Positions 1 through 7,538 of a DNA stretch of 64,000 nt are shown here, one piece after another (the first letter of the stretch is position 1; each line of letters starts with the position of its first letter). Below the pieces are notes generated by a model, which saw only the letters and a list, made by a program, of their open reading frames with translations, was not told the origin of the DNA and made no database searches. The DNA lies in contig JARLFZ010000007.1 in assembly GCA_031296305.1 (NCBI GenBank), positions 1 through 64,000 of the forward strand, read 5' to 3'. A program made the position numbers and the translations under genes. The stretch is from Occallatibacter sp. (GTDB lineage: Bacteria; Acidobacteriota; Terriglobia; Terriglobales; Acidobacteriaceae).

Positions 1-2
1 TT

Positions 3-668
3 GCTTTGTTTGTGGTGCGATACGGCGGATTGGTTCTCACGCTTCTTGGAACACTCTTCCTGTTCGCGGTTCGTTTAGCAGGAGGGCCAGTCGCCGCATT
101 CTTCGAGCGCAGTTTTGGGATGATCTCAAAGAATCTCGGCCAAAGCGTCGGCGGCAAGATTCGCATGTTTCATTCCGGTCTCGACACCATGCGCTCTTTT
201 CGCGACTTTGCTGTCGTAGCCGGCCTTTCGCTCAGCATGTGGATGCTGATCTGCTTTGCCTACTTCGAAACGTGCCGAGCCTTCACCGCCAGTCCAGAGC
301 TGGCCGGAATCACCGTTTCGCAATCCGTCTTGCTCATGGTAGCCAGCGGCACGGCCAGCATTATTCAGCTCCCCGTAATCGGCTGGTTCTCGCAGATCGC
401 TCTCGTCGTGGTGGCGCTCACCGGCATCCTCGGCGCGAAAGCTGAAGCTGCGACCGCCTGCGCCGCAACGCTTCTGCTGGTCACGTTTTTGGGAATTATC
501 CCCGTGGGCTTGATCTGGGCTCGCTTCGAGCGCGTGAGCCTGCGCAAGGTGACCACGGAAAGCGAGTTGGCTGAAGAACGTGCGGAAGAAACCCTGGAGG
601 CAGGCGAGGCTGAAACCCGACCTGATCCTAAAAAGCGCGATACGGATGACGCATCAGTCGAGCGCTGA
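3..668 (+). CDS. UPF0104/YbhN-like (LPG synthase TM) membrane protein, C-terminal part
   Basis: The reading frame is open from the first bases, so the gene begins before the window; the TTG at 6 is probably not the start. About 220 residues are visible. They hold several hydrophobic membrane segments (near residues 5-25, 70-90, 105-125, 133-150 and 155-175) and then a hydrophilic, Glu/Arg/Asp-rich tail of about 45 residues. The pattern of helices, with a Gly-rich 'SGTASIIQLPVIGW' stretch, resembles the lysylphosphatidylglycerol-synthase transmembrane family (UPF0104, YbhN/AglD-like). Members act at the inner membrane, often in lipid or glycan export, but the substrate cannot be named here. 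Without the N-terminal half the assignment is only to family level. Confidence 0.6.
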   Translation, partial: ALFVVRYGGLVLTLLGTLFLFAVRLAGGPVAAFFERSFGMISKNLGQSVGGKIRMFHSGLDTMRSFRDFAVVAGLSLSMWMLICFAYFETCRAFTASPELAGITVSQSVLLMVASGTASIIQLPVIGWFSQIALVVVALTGILGAKAEAATACAATLLLVTFLGIIPVGLIWARFERVSLRKVTTESELAEERAEETLEAGEAETRPDPKKRDTDDASVER

Positions 669-677
669 CGGGCCCGA

Positions 678-1364
678 TTACGGCGCTGCCGTCGTGGTTG
701 GCTTGATTGACCTGCTGTCTGCCTCCGGCGAGTAGCGAATCGTCTCCGGCCCCGCCGCTCCGCCGGTCATGATCATGCTCATCGCCTGTTCCATAGTCAG
801 ATCGGTCTCGATGACCCGTTCGGCGGGCAGAATTTGCAGGAAGGCCGAAGTGGGGTTGATGGCGTTCGGCACCAATACAGCGGCCAACGGCCGCCCAGTG
901 GTTGCGTCGCGAAGTGTTCGTGTCAGAAACCCGATACTTTTCTGACCCGCAATAGGGAAGTCGATCAGAACCACGCGCTGACTGGCGTCCTTCTTGGCCA
1001 TCATGGAATCCAAAAGCTGCCTTACAGAGGTGTAGATCTTGGCCACGAACGGCAAGCGCTCGAGCAGGGACTCAAAAAGACCGAACAACTGGCGTCCAAC
1101 AACCAGCGAAGTCACACGCCCAACTACATAGAGAACGGCCAGCGTGAGCAGGACCGCAAGCGCGGGCTGCAGCCATGGATTGCTGAACCATCCCCGTGGA
1201 AAGGTAGCCGCCAGGAACTGGACCGCCGGCAATCCCGCCTTGGCGAGAGATTCGAGAAGGAAGCTGAAGATCAGATACGTGACGAAAAGCGGGCCGATGG
1301 TGATGATTCCGGCCAGAATATTGCGCTGCAGACTGCGCAGCGTGTGGTGGATAGGTCCTTTCAC
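678..1364 (-). CDS. DUF502 family integral membrane protein
   Basis: About 228 residues. The N-terminal region has the DUF502 signature: a short basic lead, a first membrane segment with 'GIITIGPLFVTY', then a second near residue 80 with 'VLLTLAVLYVVGRV'. It is followed by the soluble 'GRQLFGLFESLLERLPFVAK IY' type region and a 'LVPNAINPTSA' stretch (normally PTTPNPTSG in the family). I chose the GTG at 1364 because AGAGGTG lies six bases upstream; a longer form starting at the GTG at 1427 is possible. The gene converges with the preceding plus-strand gene, with only 9 bases between them. The function of DUF502 proteins is unknown beyond inner-membrane location. Confidence 0.8.
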   Translation of the reverse strand: MKGPIHHTLRSLQRNILAGIITIGPLFVTYLIFSFLLESLAKAGLPAVQFLAATFPRGWFSNPWLQPALAVLLTLAVLYVVGRVTSLVVGRQLFGLFESLLERLPFVAKIYTSVRQLLDSMMAKKDASQRVVLIDFPIAGQKSIGFLTRTLRDATTGRPLAAVLVPNAINPTSAFLQILPAERVIETDLTMEQAMSMIMTGGAAGPETIRYSPEADSRSIKPTTTAAP

Positions 1365-1525
1365 GCGTGTCACCTCTTTACGATCCCACTTACGATCATT
1401 GTTATGAGCATATCCGGCCCGAGCCACGTGCGGAATGCGGCTAATAACACGAAAACTGTTTCCAATCGGCGCAAAATCAGCTATATATGGGGATTGCCGC
1501 CTCTAGTCACGGCGGAGAGAGTTCC

Positions 1526-2197
1526 ATGAACGAACGCGATCATTTCGACCTGCCCAGAAGTTTCGACTCGGTTGATCAAAACGACCAAGATCCGGCCGCG
1601 TCCCGGGCGACAGCGCCGCGCCCCCGCGCCGTGGGATCGCCCCTATCCACGGGCATGAGTCGGCACGCGTCGTATCCGTCTGCCGAGGGCGTCAAGCGGC
1701 TCACACCGCCTCCGCCCGGCCGCGCGCTGGGCGGCGCACCAGCCGCCGCTGAGGAATCTTCAAGCGTGCAACGTGCGGTGAGCATGCTGCGCAACGCACT
1801 TCCTTTCGTGCAGCGCCTCCTGCCTTTGCTCGACGGAAATATCGCCACGACTGTTAGCAGCCTGCTTTCGCCTCGCCATCACCCGCAGGCGCCGCCTTCA
1901 GCAAAGCTTGACCTGGTGCCGATTGAAGACGGCCTGGCCGAGTTGCAGACGCAGCATCAGAATTTGCGCGATCAGGTGATGGAGCAGAACACTTCGCTCA
2001 AGCGCGTTGAAGATCAGCTCGAGATGGTGCGCGAAGCCACCGACCGGAACACGCTGGAGCAGCAGGAACTCCTCGAAGATCTCAAGGCCTTCGGCAACAA
2101 GGTCAAGTTCGTCGTCGTCATCGCGCTGCTGCTCGTGGCAGTGGGTTTCGTTATGACGCTGGCGCTCTTTCTCCACATGCAGCGCGTACTGCCCTGA
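1526..2197 (+). CDS. Hypothetical tail-anchored coiled-coil membrane protein
   Basis: 223 residues from the ATG at 1526, which has GGAGAG a few bases upstream; the frame is open further upstream but that part overlaps the promoter region of the divergent DUF502 gene. The first 85 residues are polar and rich in Pro, Ala and Arg and look disordered. Residues about 125-190 form a likely coiled coil (repeated Leu/Glu/Gln heptads around 'LAELQTQHQNLRDQVMEQN'). A single strongly hydrophobic segment near residues 193-215 lies almost at the C-terminus, so the protein is probably anchored by its tail with the bulk in the cytoplasm. No family recognised. Confidence 0.6.
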   Translation: MNERDHFDLPRSFDSVDQNDQDPAASRATAPRPRAVGSPLSTGMSRHASYPSAEGVKRLTPPPPGRALGGAPAAAEESSSVQRAVSMLRNALPFVQRLLPLLDGNIATTVSSLLSPRHHPQAPPSAKLDLVPIEDGLAELQTQHQNLRDQVMEQNTSLKRVEDQLEMVREATDRNTLEQQELLEDLKAFGNKVKFVVVIALLLVAVGFVMTLALFLHMQRVLP

Positions 2198-2713
2198 CTC
2201 GGTCATCCTGAGCAAGTCCCGCCATGCCGGGACAAGTCGAAAGCCTGCCCTGAGCGGAGACCGCGCAGCGATCGGAGTCGAACGGGGACCTGCATTCATC
2301 TTCCAGAAACCCCCTCACCTCAACCTTGTCATCCTGAGCGACCCTGAGCGGAGTCGAAGGGGAGTCGAAGGATCTGCGGTTGCCTTTCGCCTTGTATCAG
2401 GGCTTGGCTTCTAGCCAAGCCACAACCCGCCCACTCGTCCTTCAAAGAATCAAGTAAGCGGCGAAGCCGCGCCCAAACACAGGCGCGTACGCAATCGCTC
2501 ATCCCCCGCACACATCACACGCGCAAAGGTCATCACCAGCCGACCTTCGAGGACGTATCTTTGCCGGCAACAAGCGCGAAACCTAAGGCACGCCCCGCAA
2601 GACCGCGGAGTCGCAACCGAGCCTTTCTCTGTGGCAGCTGAACGAGCGACCCTTCTCCAGCCTAAAATCTCCTTGTTATGCAGGTCCGTTGGTGAGAAAA
2701 TCACTCCAAACAA
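2198..2713. other. Intergenic stretch with dispersed repeats
   Basis: 516 bases without a supported gene. The first 180 bases carry two degenerate copies of a dispersed repeat (listed separately). The rest is low-complexity non-coding sequence; open frames on the minus strand here have no ribosome-binding site and a composition unlike the neighbours. No clear promoter could be read by eye. Confidence 0.5.
2202..2379 (+). repeat. Two degenerate copies of a dispersed 'GTCATCCTGAGCG...GAGTCGAAGGATC' repeat
   Basis: Copy A (2202-2293) begins GTCATCCTGAGCAAGTC and contains CCTGAGCGGAGA and GGAGTCGAACGGGGACCTGC. Copy B (2327-2379) begins GTCATCCTGAGCGACCC and contains CTGAGCGGAGTCGAAGG, GAGTCGAAGGATCTGCGG. 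Both share the order GTCATCCTGAGC - CTGAGCGGAG - GAGTCGAA. Repeats of this form occur between genes in many Acidobacteriota genomes (recollection, not searched). Confidence 0.6.
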
Positions 2714-4255
2714 ATGGCCAGCTTTGTTAGGGAGCTCAAATCCGACCTTAAACGGACCGGGCCAGGACTAGTTACACTGTTCATCTTAGAATTCGCGGCG
2801 CGATTGTTTGAGCACCGTATTCTCAGTGCGGTCAACGATTTTATCGACGCACATTCAAGCACGTTTTTCGCATCGATCAAGCCAATGCTGGTATGGTTTG
2901 TCGAGACTCCACTAGCTCTGCCAGCGGCTGCAATCTCGTTGATCCTGCTTCATGCCTATTTCAAGAGCGAGAGTGAACCTGGCAGGCGTTCTGACAGGCT
3001 GCCAAGGCCCAAAACCATGAATCGATTTGTCTCAGTAAGGCAGGAGGCAAATCCAGCTATTTCGGTCTCGCCGACAACCAACCCTTCTCAAGTTGTAAAC
3101 GCAAATCCGAAAATTGAGATTCACCACCATCTGGGTGCAGGGCCACCGTCGGCCGCGCGATTTGTTGGGGGGCAAACGGAAGCAGAGCGAGCGCAGCCAA
3201 ATATCGTCATGTGTGACGTAGCTGCCACCTATGCTGACGCTGCACTCGATATCGAACATTTTTCTGGTGAGAAGGAATCGTTCTTAGTCGTCAAGGCGTG
3301 TTTCCACAACAGGAGCGTAGTCGGCAGGCGCGGCGTAAGCTTTGATCACGTCCAAGCCAGTGTATCGTTTAAAAACGACAAGGGCACTGAGGTCGCTTTT
3401 ACCGATTCCCCAAAATGGTTTCACCACAAAATCGAAGAATCAGTCCATATTGAATTCAACCATCGCGAGTGCCTGATCCTCGCAGTTCAAAATCCCGAAC
3501 TAAAAGAGTGGCTCCTGCCTTTCGGCCGTTTTGCCACGGGCGATGATGGAACTAAGTACAAGGAACTCTCTGGAAGATCGATAGCATTAGGAGAACTGAC
3601 CGTCACTATCACCCTTACAAGTGACGACAATTTCGGCCTCGCCCCGTATACGATCAAGTTGGAATTGATGGCCGATGGCAAGGTTCACCTCCACGAATCA
3701 ACGGAAGAGACGACCCGAGACATACAACCAATACCCGCGCAGATCCCTGACTCGCATCCCCACAATGTTCTTTTTCTCGGTGGAACACGCTACGCGCCAG
3801 CAAAGCATGGATTGATTGGTATGGACTTTGAGGCTGAACACATTCGGATGGTCCTAGCGGAGTTTCGAAATAAGCACATAGTTGGCAGTACAGTTGGGAC
3901 CGTCCGAGACGTCCAAGCGGGCATTACGTATCAGGATGAGTCCGGGAAGGAAATTCTCTATCTTAACCCTGCAGAGTGGCTCAGGCGTAACACCGACACA
4001 GTAAAGCTCGGAAGCGGCGCTGAGTCTGAGTTTGTGGTACTGGCTGTTTATAACTATATCGACAAACGCTGGGAGTGTCATAAGGTGATCAGAGTTCGAC
4101 AGTATTGGGGACGGACCTACCACGATGAACCTCGACCATTACCATTCGGCACAATCACTGCCCAAATTGTGTTGCTTGAGGCCGATGGCACTGCCCTCAA
4201 AGGCGGAACTGTTAAGTTCGAGCTGAAAGAGAACGGAGAATTCGATCTAAAATGA
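2714..4255 (+). CDS. Unrecognised membrane-anchored protein with two repeated beta-rich domains
   Basis: 513 residues. Two likely membrane segments lie near residues 18-35 and 58-82. A polar, Asn/Pro/Ser-rich linker (about 85-145) ends in 'NPKIEIHHHLGAG'. Two domains follow, about 165-335 and 350-513, that appear to be duplicates: each has F-N-(R/K)-x-x-V-G, then V-x-A-x-(V/I)-(S/T), G-x-E, a Trp near 'PKWF' / 'AEWL', 'LAVQN' / 'LAVYN', then 'GELTVTITL' / 'GTITAQIVL' and 'KLELMADGKVHL' / 'KFELKENGEFDL'. Alternating hydrophobic residues suggest beta-sandwich folds exposed outside the membrane. No family was recognised. The gene stands alone and seems more AT-rich than the core genes, which suggests acquisition. 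Confidence 0.65.
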   Translation: MASFVRELKSDLKRTGPGLVTLFILEFAARLFEHRILSAVNDFIDAHSSTFFASIKPMLVWFVETPLALPAAAISLILLHAYFKSESEPGRRSDRLPRPKTMNRFVSVRQEANPAISVSPTTNPSQVVNANPKIEIHHHLGAGPPSAARFVGGQTEAERAQPNIVMCDVAATYADAALDIEHFSGEKESFLVVKACFHNRSVVGRRGVSFDHVQASVSFKNDKGTEVAFTDSPKWFHHKIEESVHIEFNHRECLILAVQNPELKEWLLPFGRFATGDDGTKYKELSGRSIALGELTVTITLTSDDNFGLAPYTIKLELMADGKVHLHESTEETTRDIQPIPAQIPDSHPHNVLFLGGTRYAPAKHGLIGMDFEAEHIRMVLAEFRNKHIVGSTVGTVRDVQAGITYQDESGKEILYLNPAEWLRRNTDTVKLGSGAESEFVVLAVYNYIDKRWECHKVIRVRQYWGRTYHDEPRPLPFGTITAQIVLLEADGTALKGGTVKFELKENGEFDLK

Positions 4256-4781
4256 ACACCCCGGCCCGCGCCGCGGAGAAAATAAACCAACCCGGGTGGG
4301 CGGCCCCGGTCTCGAAGTCGCATAAACCACACTGAGGGTGCCCCGATCCCTCGCCCTAGGGGACCGGAGAGACTCTGGACCTCAATTGGCAGGAAAAAAG
4401 TCCACGGTCCAGCAGCATCGGTCCCGAAAGCGTCCATTCCAACCCGAGCCCACCCAAAACTTTCCCCCCGCCCTTTTGCATATAATTCCCCCCTCCCGGC
4501 GCACACTATTCCCATAACCCTTCAATGAGGCAGGGAGCGCGGTTCCGCGGACCCCGACCCTGAAACCTGACACCTGCCTCTAACCCCTTTGTTGTCTGAT
4601 TTCTGCAAGCAACTATATGTCTTTTCAGATATTTACGCGGCATCCCGTCGCGTAAAGGCAGCAATATATCTGGTTCATCAAGGCTGAAAAGGAAGAGGTT
4701 GCAGACCTGTGCCTCTTTTCCACGTTTCCCTGCGGCTTTGCGATGGGGTCGGCAAATGCTGGACGGTGCTAGACTTCGTGC
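4256..4781. other. Intergenic stretch holding a nested palindrome
   Basis: 526 bases without a supported gene. The first 300 are C-rich on the plus strand with no recognisable signal; minus-strand frames here lack start signals. The last 180 bases contain a nested inverted repeat (listed separately) ahead of the small gene at 4782. Confidence 0.45.
4602..4705. repeat. Nested imperfect palindrome, possible structured RNA or small mobile element
   Basis: Four pairs of inverted segments nest around one centre: TCTGCAA 4602-4608 with TTGCAGA 4699-4705; CTTTTCAG 4621-4628 with CTGAAAAG 4684-4691; CAGATAT 4626-4632 with ATATCTG 4666-4672; and TTTACGCG 4632-4639 with CGCGTAAA 4649-4656 (perfect 8 bp, 9-base loop). 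The second and third pairs overlap slightly, so not all can form at once. The order is kept on both arms, which is unlikely by chance. Confidence 0.45.
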
Positions 4782-5015
4782 ATGAAAACTCTTAGGGTAA
4801 TCGACACTTTTGGCAATAATACCGACTACGATACGGAATTCGTTCCCCGAATCGGAGAGCGAATTGAACTTACCTACAAGATCGGAGACGAGCCTTTTAG
4901 AGCACATCACTTCCGAGTTAAGGATGTGGTTTACAAGTTGCAGAACGCGCCCGATAGCCAGGTGGGTGTACTCGTAGAAGAAGAACAGAATGATCGGCGG
5001 GAATGGCCGAGTTAA
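4782..5015 (+). CDS. Small hypothetical protein
   Basis: 77 residues starting with a clear ATG. Predicted to be a soluble, mostly beta protein: 'LRVIDTFG', 'ERIELTYKIG', 'HHFRVKDVVYKL' and 'VGVLVEEE' alternate hydrophobic and polar residues. No obvious ribosome-binding site is seen upstream and no family is recognised. A strong hairpin (5040-5071) follows within 25 bases of the stop, which supports a transcribed unit ending here. Codon use is more AT-rich than in the core genes. Confidence 0.5.
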   Translation: MKTLRVIDTFGNNTDYDTEFVPRIGERIELTYKIGDEPFRAHHFRVKDVVYKLQNAPDSQVGVLVEEEQNDRREWPS

Positions 5016-5039
5016 GCTGGTGCTAATCTAGACACACGC

Positions 5040-5071
5040 AGAAAAGCCCCGGTTCCAGCCGAGGCTTTTCT
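5040..5071. terminator. Hairpin, likely bidirectional intrinsic terminator
   Basis: AGAAAAGCC (5040-5048) pairs with GGCTTTTCT (5063-5071), with an inner CGG/CCG stem around the loop TTCCAG. The T-rich side of the stem serves as the U-tract in either direction. It lies 24 bases after the small gene at 4782-5015. Confidence 0.65.
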
Positions 5072-5164
5072 ACAATCCGTTGCGCGTGGGGCGCTCCAAG
5101 AATCATCCCATGGAGTGTGCCTAAATGCAAACTGAAAATCCGCTCTCACCAGCCGAACAAGACT

Positions 5165-5371
5165 TTATTGAATTTTGTCGAACAATGAGCCGAAGTCTTG
5201 ATGTACGTCTTGCAACTGCACTTCGTGAAGAGCAGCCTGAAATTCCTTCCAAAGCTCAGGACGCCGTTTCAGAACAGTCTCCATTGCCCTTGCGCGGTTG
5301 AAGGCATACACGCTGTTATCGTGAATCCTCACTAAGACCGCCTTGAGTGCTTCCAAAAGCTCTGGACGCAT
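5165..5371 (-). CDS. Small hypothetical protein next to the IS1595-type transposase gene
   Basis: 68 residues from an ATG preceded by GGAGGG at good spacing. The sequence looks largely alpha-helical and charged ('RPELLEALKAVLVRIHDN', 'ALHEVQLQDVHQDF'), with no membrane segment or cysteines. It lies 57 bases downstream of the transposase gene on the same strand and could be co-transcribed with it. An overlapping 58-residue plus-strand frame (5125-5301) exists but has poorer start signals. No family recognised. Confidence 0.5.
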   Translation of the reverse strand: MRPELLEALKAVLVRIHDNSVYAFNRARAMETVLKRRPELWKEFQAALHEVQLQDVHQDFGSLFDKIQ

Positions 5372-5428
5372 GGTAAACCCTCCGCGTCCAACTATACCTG
5401 CCGACGCTTACCCCGGCCTTGGCGCTTC

Positions 5429-6439
5429 TTAGAACGGCTCGTCTTGCCTCGCATCGCCTTCGTTCGCTGCGGTTTTGCCGGTCAGTTCGTTGTACGTCAA
5501 GCGGCGTCCAAGAATCTGCGTAACCATCGCAGCGAAGCGGTCCCCATCGTTTAAAGGGTTGTCCTTGGTTGCACGGTTGTTGTACCGAAAAGCCTGTTCG
5601 TCCAAGTAGCGGCTCAAGTGAAACGGCTCCACGGCAATGTATGTTCCCCGGAGAGTCCGCTTCAAGAGGCTCCAATAGTTGTCGATGCCCTGAGTGTGTA
5701 CCTGGCCGTTCACGTATTCCTGCATGTGGTTCACGACTTTGTGAACGAAATTCTTCTCCAGTTTGTCGTACTGCACGGCCTCGTCTGTGTAGACCTTGGC
5801 GAACGGTGTCACATTGTCGAGAATCGTGTTCTGCAAAGTCTCCCGCTTTACATCGGGCAGTACCTTGGTCCGAATCTGCCGGTAATAGCGGTCTAAGACG
5901 CCTTGAACTGCGGTCTTGCCCACATAGGAATCGGTACGCAGACCGAGCGTCTGTTGCATTTGCAGCTTCGCCTTGCGCTTCCGGTGCATCTTCTCAGGCT
6001 TCGGCCCAATGAAGCATTCGTCCACTTCAACCGGCCCGCCAAAACCGAATTTGTGATCCCGCTCATCCTTCATTACCAGCCGGACCCGATGCAGCATGAA
6101 CCATGCGGTTTTCTGTGTGACCTTGAGCGCCCGGTGAATCTCCCAAGAGCTAATGCCGTTTTTGCAGTTGGCTATCAGCCACATCGCGGCCAGCCACTTA
6201 CTGAGGGGAATGGGGCTGTCCTCAAAGATCGTTCCGACCTTGATGGAAAACTGGCATTTGGGGTGGCGGCTCTTGCACTGCCAGACGCGGCGCTTTGGCA
6301 CATAAGACACGTCCGTGCGGCCACAGGTTGGGCACACGGCCACGCCATCCGGCCAACGGCTTTCCGCTAGATATGCGATGCAGCGGTCAGCGTCGGCAAA
6401 GTAGAGAATGGCTTCTTGGAGTGTCTTTGGCTCCTTCAT
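5429..6439 (-). CDS. IS1595-family (ISXO2-like) transposase
   Basis: 336 residues, full length for the family. The N-terminal third has a zinc ribbon (CPTC near residue 36, then CKSRHPKC) and the 'GTIFEDSPIPLSKW' and 'NGISSWEIHRAL' stretches typical of ISXO2-like proteins. The catalytic core shows 'VDECFIGPK', 'VYTDEA' and 'GIDNYWSLLKR', matching a DDN(K) arrangement. It catalyses cut-and-paste insertion of its element. I could not find terminal inverted repeats or a target duplication in the flanks, so the ends of the element are undefined; it may be an immobile remnant or a domesticated copy. It sits in an accessory stretch with unrecognised genes on both sides. Confidence 0.9.
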   Translation of the reverse strand: MKEPKTLQEAILYFADADRCIAYLAESRWPDGVAVCPTCGRTDVSYVPKRRVWQCKSRHPKCQFSIKVGTIFEDSPIPLSKWLAAMWLIANCKNGISSWEIHRALKVTQKTAWFMLHRVRLVMKDERDHKFGFGGPVEVDECFIGPKPEKMHRKRKAKLQMQQTLGLRTDSYVGKTAVQGVLDRYYRQIRTKVLPDVKRETLQNTILDNVTPFAKVYTDEAVQYDKLEKNFVHKVVNHMQEYVNGQVHTQGIDNYWSLLKRTLRGTYIAVEPFHLSRYLDEQAFRYNNRATKDNPLNDGDRFAAMVTQILGRRLTYNELTGKTAANEGDARQDEPF

Positions 6440-6492
6440 ATTTCGATTATGAAGGGGATTGAATTGAAGTCAATGGGGCTGGAATGGCTGCA

Positions 6493-6717
6493 CTATCGCC
6501 CGCTGCTACGTGGCTTTGGGTACTTCCTTGGATCGGGTTTTCTGGCCTTCTTGGAGCCATTACTTCCCGTGAGGCGGCGGTAGTCGATACGGGATTCACG
6601 AGCGGCGATGTTCGCTCGATCCTTAATCCCTCCCCAGTCGTCCCTCGCAACGGTTTCGGCTCTGTTGACCAATTTGCGCCCAAGATCGGCGGCAGTGTCG
6701 TATGCGCTCGATGCCAT
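6493..6717 (-). CDS. Small basic hypothetical protein
   Basis: 74 residues from the ATG at 6717, with GAGGA eight bases upstream; a TTG start at 6738 would add seven residues. The sequence starts MASSAYDTAADLGRK and ends in a strongly basic tail rich in Lys, Arg and Pro. No membrane segment. It lies downstream of and on the same strand as the 178-residue membrane protein gene, so the two may share a transcript. No family recognised; a competing 106-residue frame overlaps it, so reality of the gene is uncertain. Confidence 0.35.
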   Translation of the reverse strand: MASSAYDTAADLGRKLVNRAETVARDDWGGIKDRANIAARESRIDYRRLTGSNGSKKARKPDPRKYPKPRSSGR

Positions 6718-6785
6718 CGGAATCGTCCTCGATTCCAATTCTCCTGATTTTCTGGACGCCGCGCCACAAAAAAATAGTAACGGCC

Positions 6786-7322
6786 TTAGTTATCGTCGGG
6801 CTGGTCGTCGTCATCATCGCCGCAGTGAGGGCAATTCACGTGTCGAGCGTTGATTTTCTGATGCATGAAGTGTTCCGCACTGGCCGCCAGCATCAACATG
6901 GCTAACAGACAAATTCCGAACTTTAGCCAATCTAATTCCTTTGCGTAATGCCAAGCCATCGGGATGCAGATTACGAATGACACCACGCTAACAAGACACA
7001 GAAGGTACCAAAGACCTTCGGCAATTTCAACTTTGAACACGCCCGGCGTCAACATCAGGGCGCACAGAAGCACCAAAGCAATCGACGGAAACCATATAAA
7101 TCTCTTGGCATCGTGCCATTCTGCACACCGTTTGCTGCCCCATTCAAGGAATTCTTCTCCTTCCTCGCGGGTATCAAATGGCTTCTCAATCCGTATTAGA
7201 GCCGCCTTGCAGTCAGAACGCGAATCTAGGCATCTACGAACCGAATTCCAGAGCACGCCCGATGCGAGCAATATCAAAGGCAATAAAACTGCCAGGTCGA
7301 AATCTATTACGAGGCTTCGCAC
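6786..7322 (-). CDS. Unrecognised multi-pass membrane protein with acidic Cys-containing tail
   Basis: 178 residues. Start is a GTG with GGGG seven bases upstream. Four hydrophobic segments are visible (about 8-25, 78-95, 103-122, 132-150), with a charged, Glu-rich loop between the first two. The C-terminus ends in 'CPHCGDDDDDQPDDN', a CxxC pair followed by a run of Asp, which could bind metal. It follows the 58-residue gene by 21 bases on the same strand and may belong to a four-gene unit running from 8456 to 6493. No known family. Confidence 0.6.
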   Translation of the reverse strand: MRSLVIDFDLAVLLPLILLASGVLWNSVRRCLDSRSDCKAALIRIEKPFDTREEGEEFLEWGSKRCAEWHDAKRFIWFPSIALVLLCALMLTPGVFKVEIAEGLWYLLCLVSVVSFVICIPMAWHYAKELDWLKFGICLLAMLMLAASAEHFMHQKINARHVNCPHCGDDDDDQPDDN

Positions 7323-7343
7323 GGTCCTACCCCGTCGCTGTCC

Positions 7344-7520
7344 CTAGATTGCCTTAGGGGCGGTCTTTCTCGGCTTCGGGCCGCGCCTTTTGGGATCTGA
7401 TTTTGATTGCTCCTGGTACTCTTTTTCGCGCTGATCTATCACGGCCTTGGGGACCGAGATCACCTTACCCACAAGCGCGTTAAAACGCCTGAATTCTTCG
7501 GACGTTCGAGCCTTATCCAT
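7344..7520 (-). CDS. 58-residue small protein downstream of the HEPN-like gene
   Basis: Starts with ATG (MDKARTSEEFRRFN...) and ends TAG. The first 35 residues look helical and amphipathic ('FNALVGKVISVPKAVIDQRE'), the rest is basic with a 'KRRGPKPRK' run that could contact nucleic acid. Small proteins of this shape ('...F..LVGKV..VPK.EI..RE.EY') recur in Acidobacteriota and Cyanobacteria, often near toxin genes; this is recollection, not a search. The start is 18 bases after the stop of the HEPN-like gene, and the membrane-protein gene follows 21 bases later, so co-transcription is likely. Too short to be caught by length filters, but the composition and spacing argue for a real gene. Confidence 0.65.
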   Translation of the reverse strand: MDKARTSEEFRRFNALVGKVISVPKAVIDQREKEYQEQSKSDPKRRGPKPRKTAPKAI

Positions 7521-7538
7521 CGGCTCTATGATACCGCC

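Noticed and set aside
5125-5301. A 58-residue plus-strand frame (MQTENPLSPAEQDF...)
   Set aside because: It overlaps the minus-strand 68-residue gene, which has a better ribosome-binding site; no independent support for the plus frame.
6447-6767. A 106-residue minus-strand frame near the IS1595-type gene
   Set aside because: Frame-shifted relative to a more plausible small gene (6493-6717), with no start signal.
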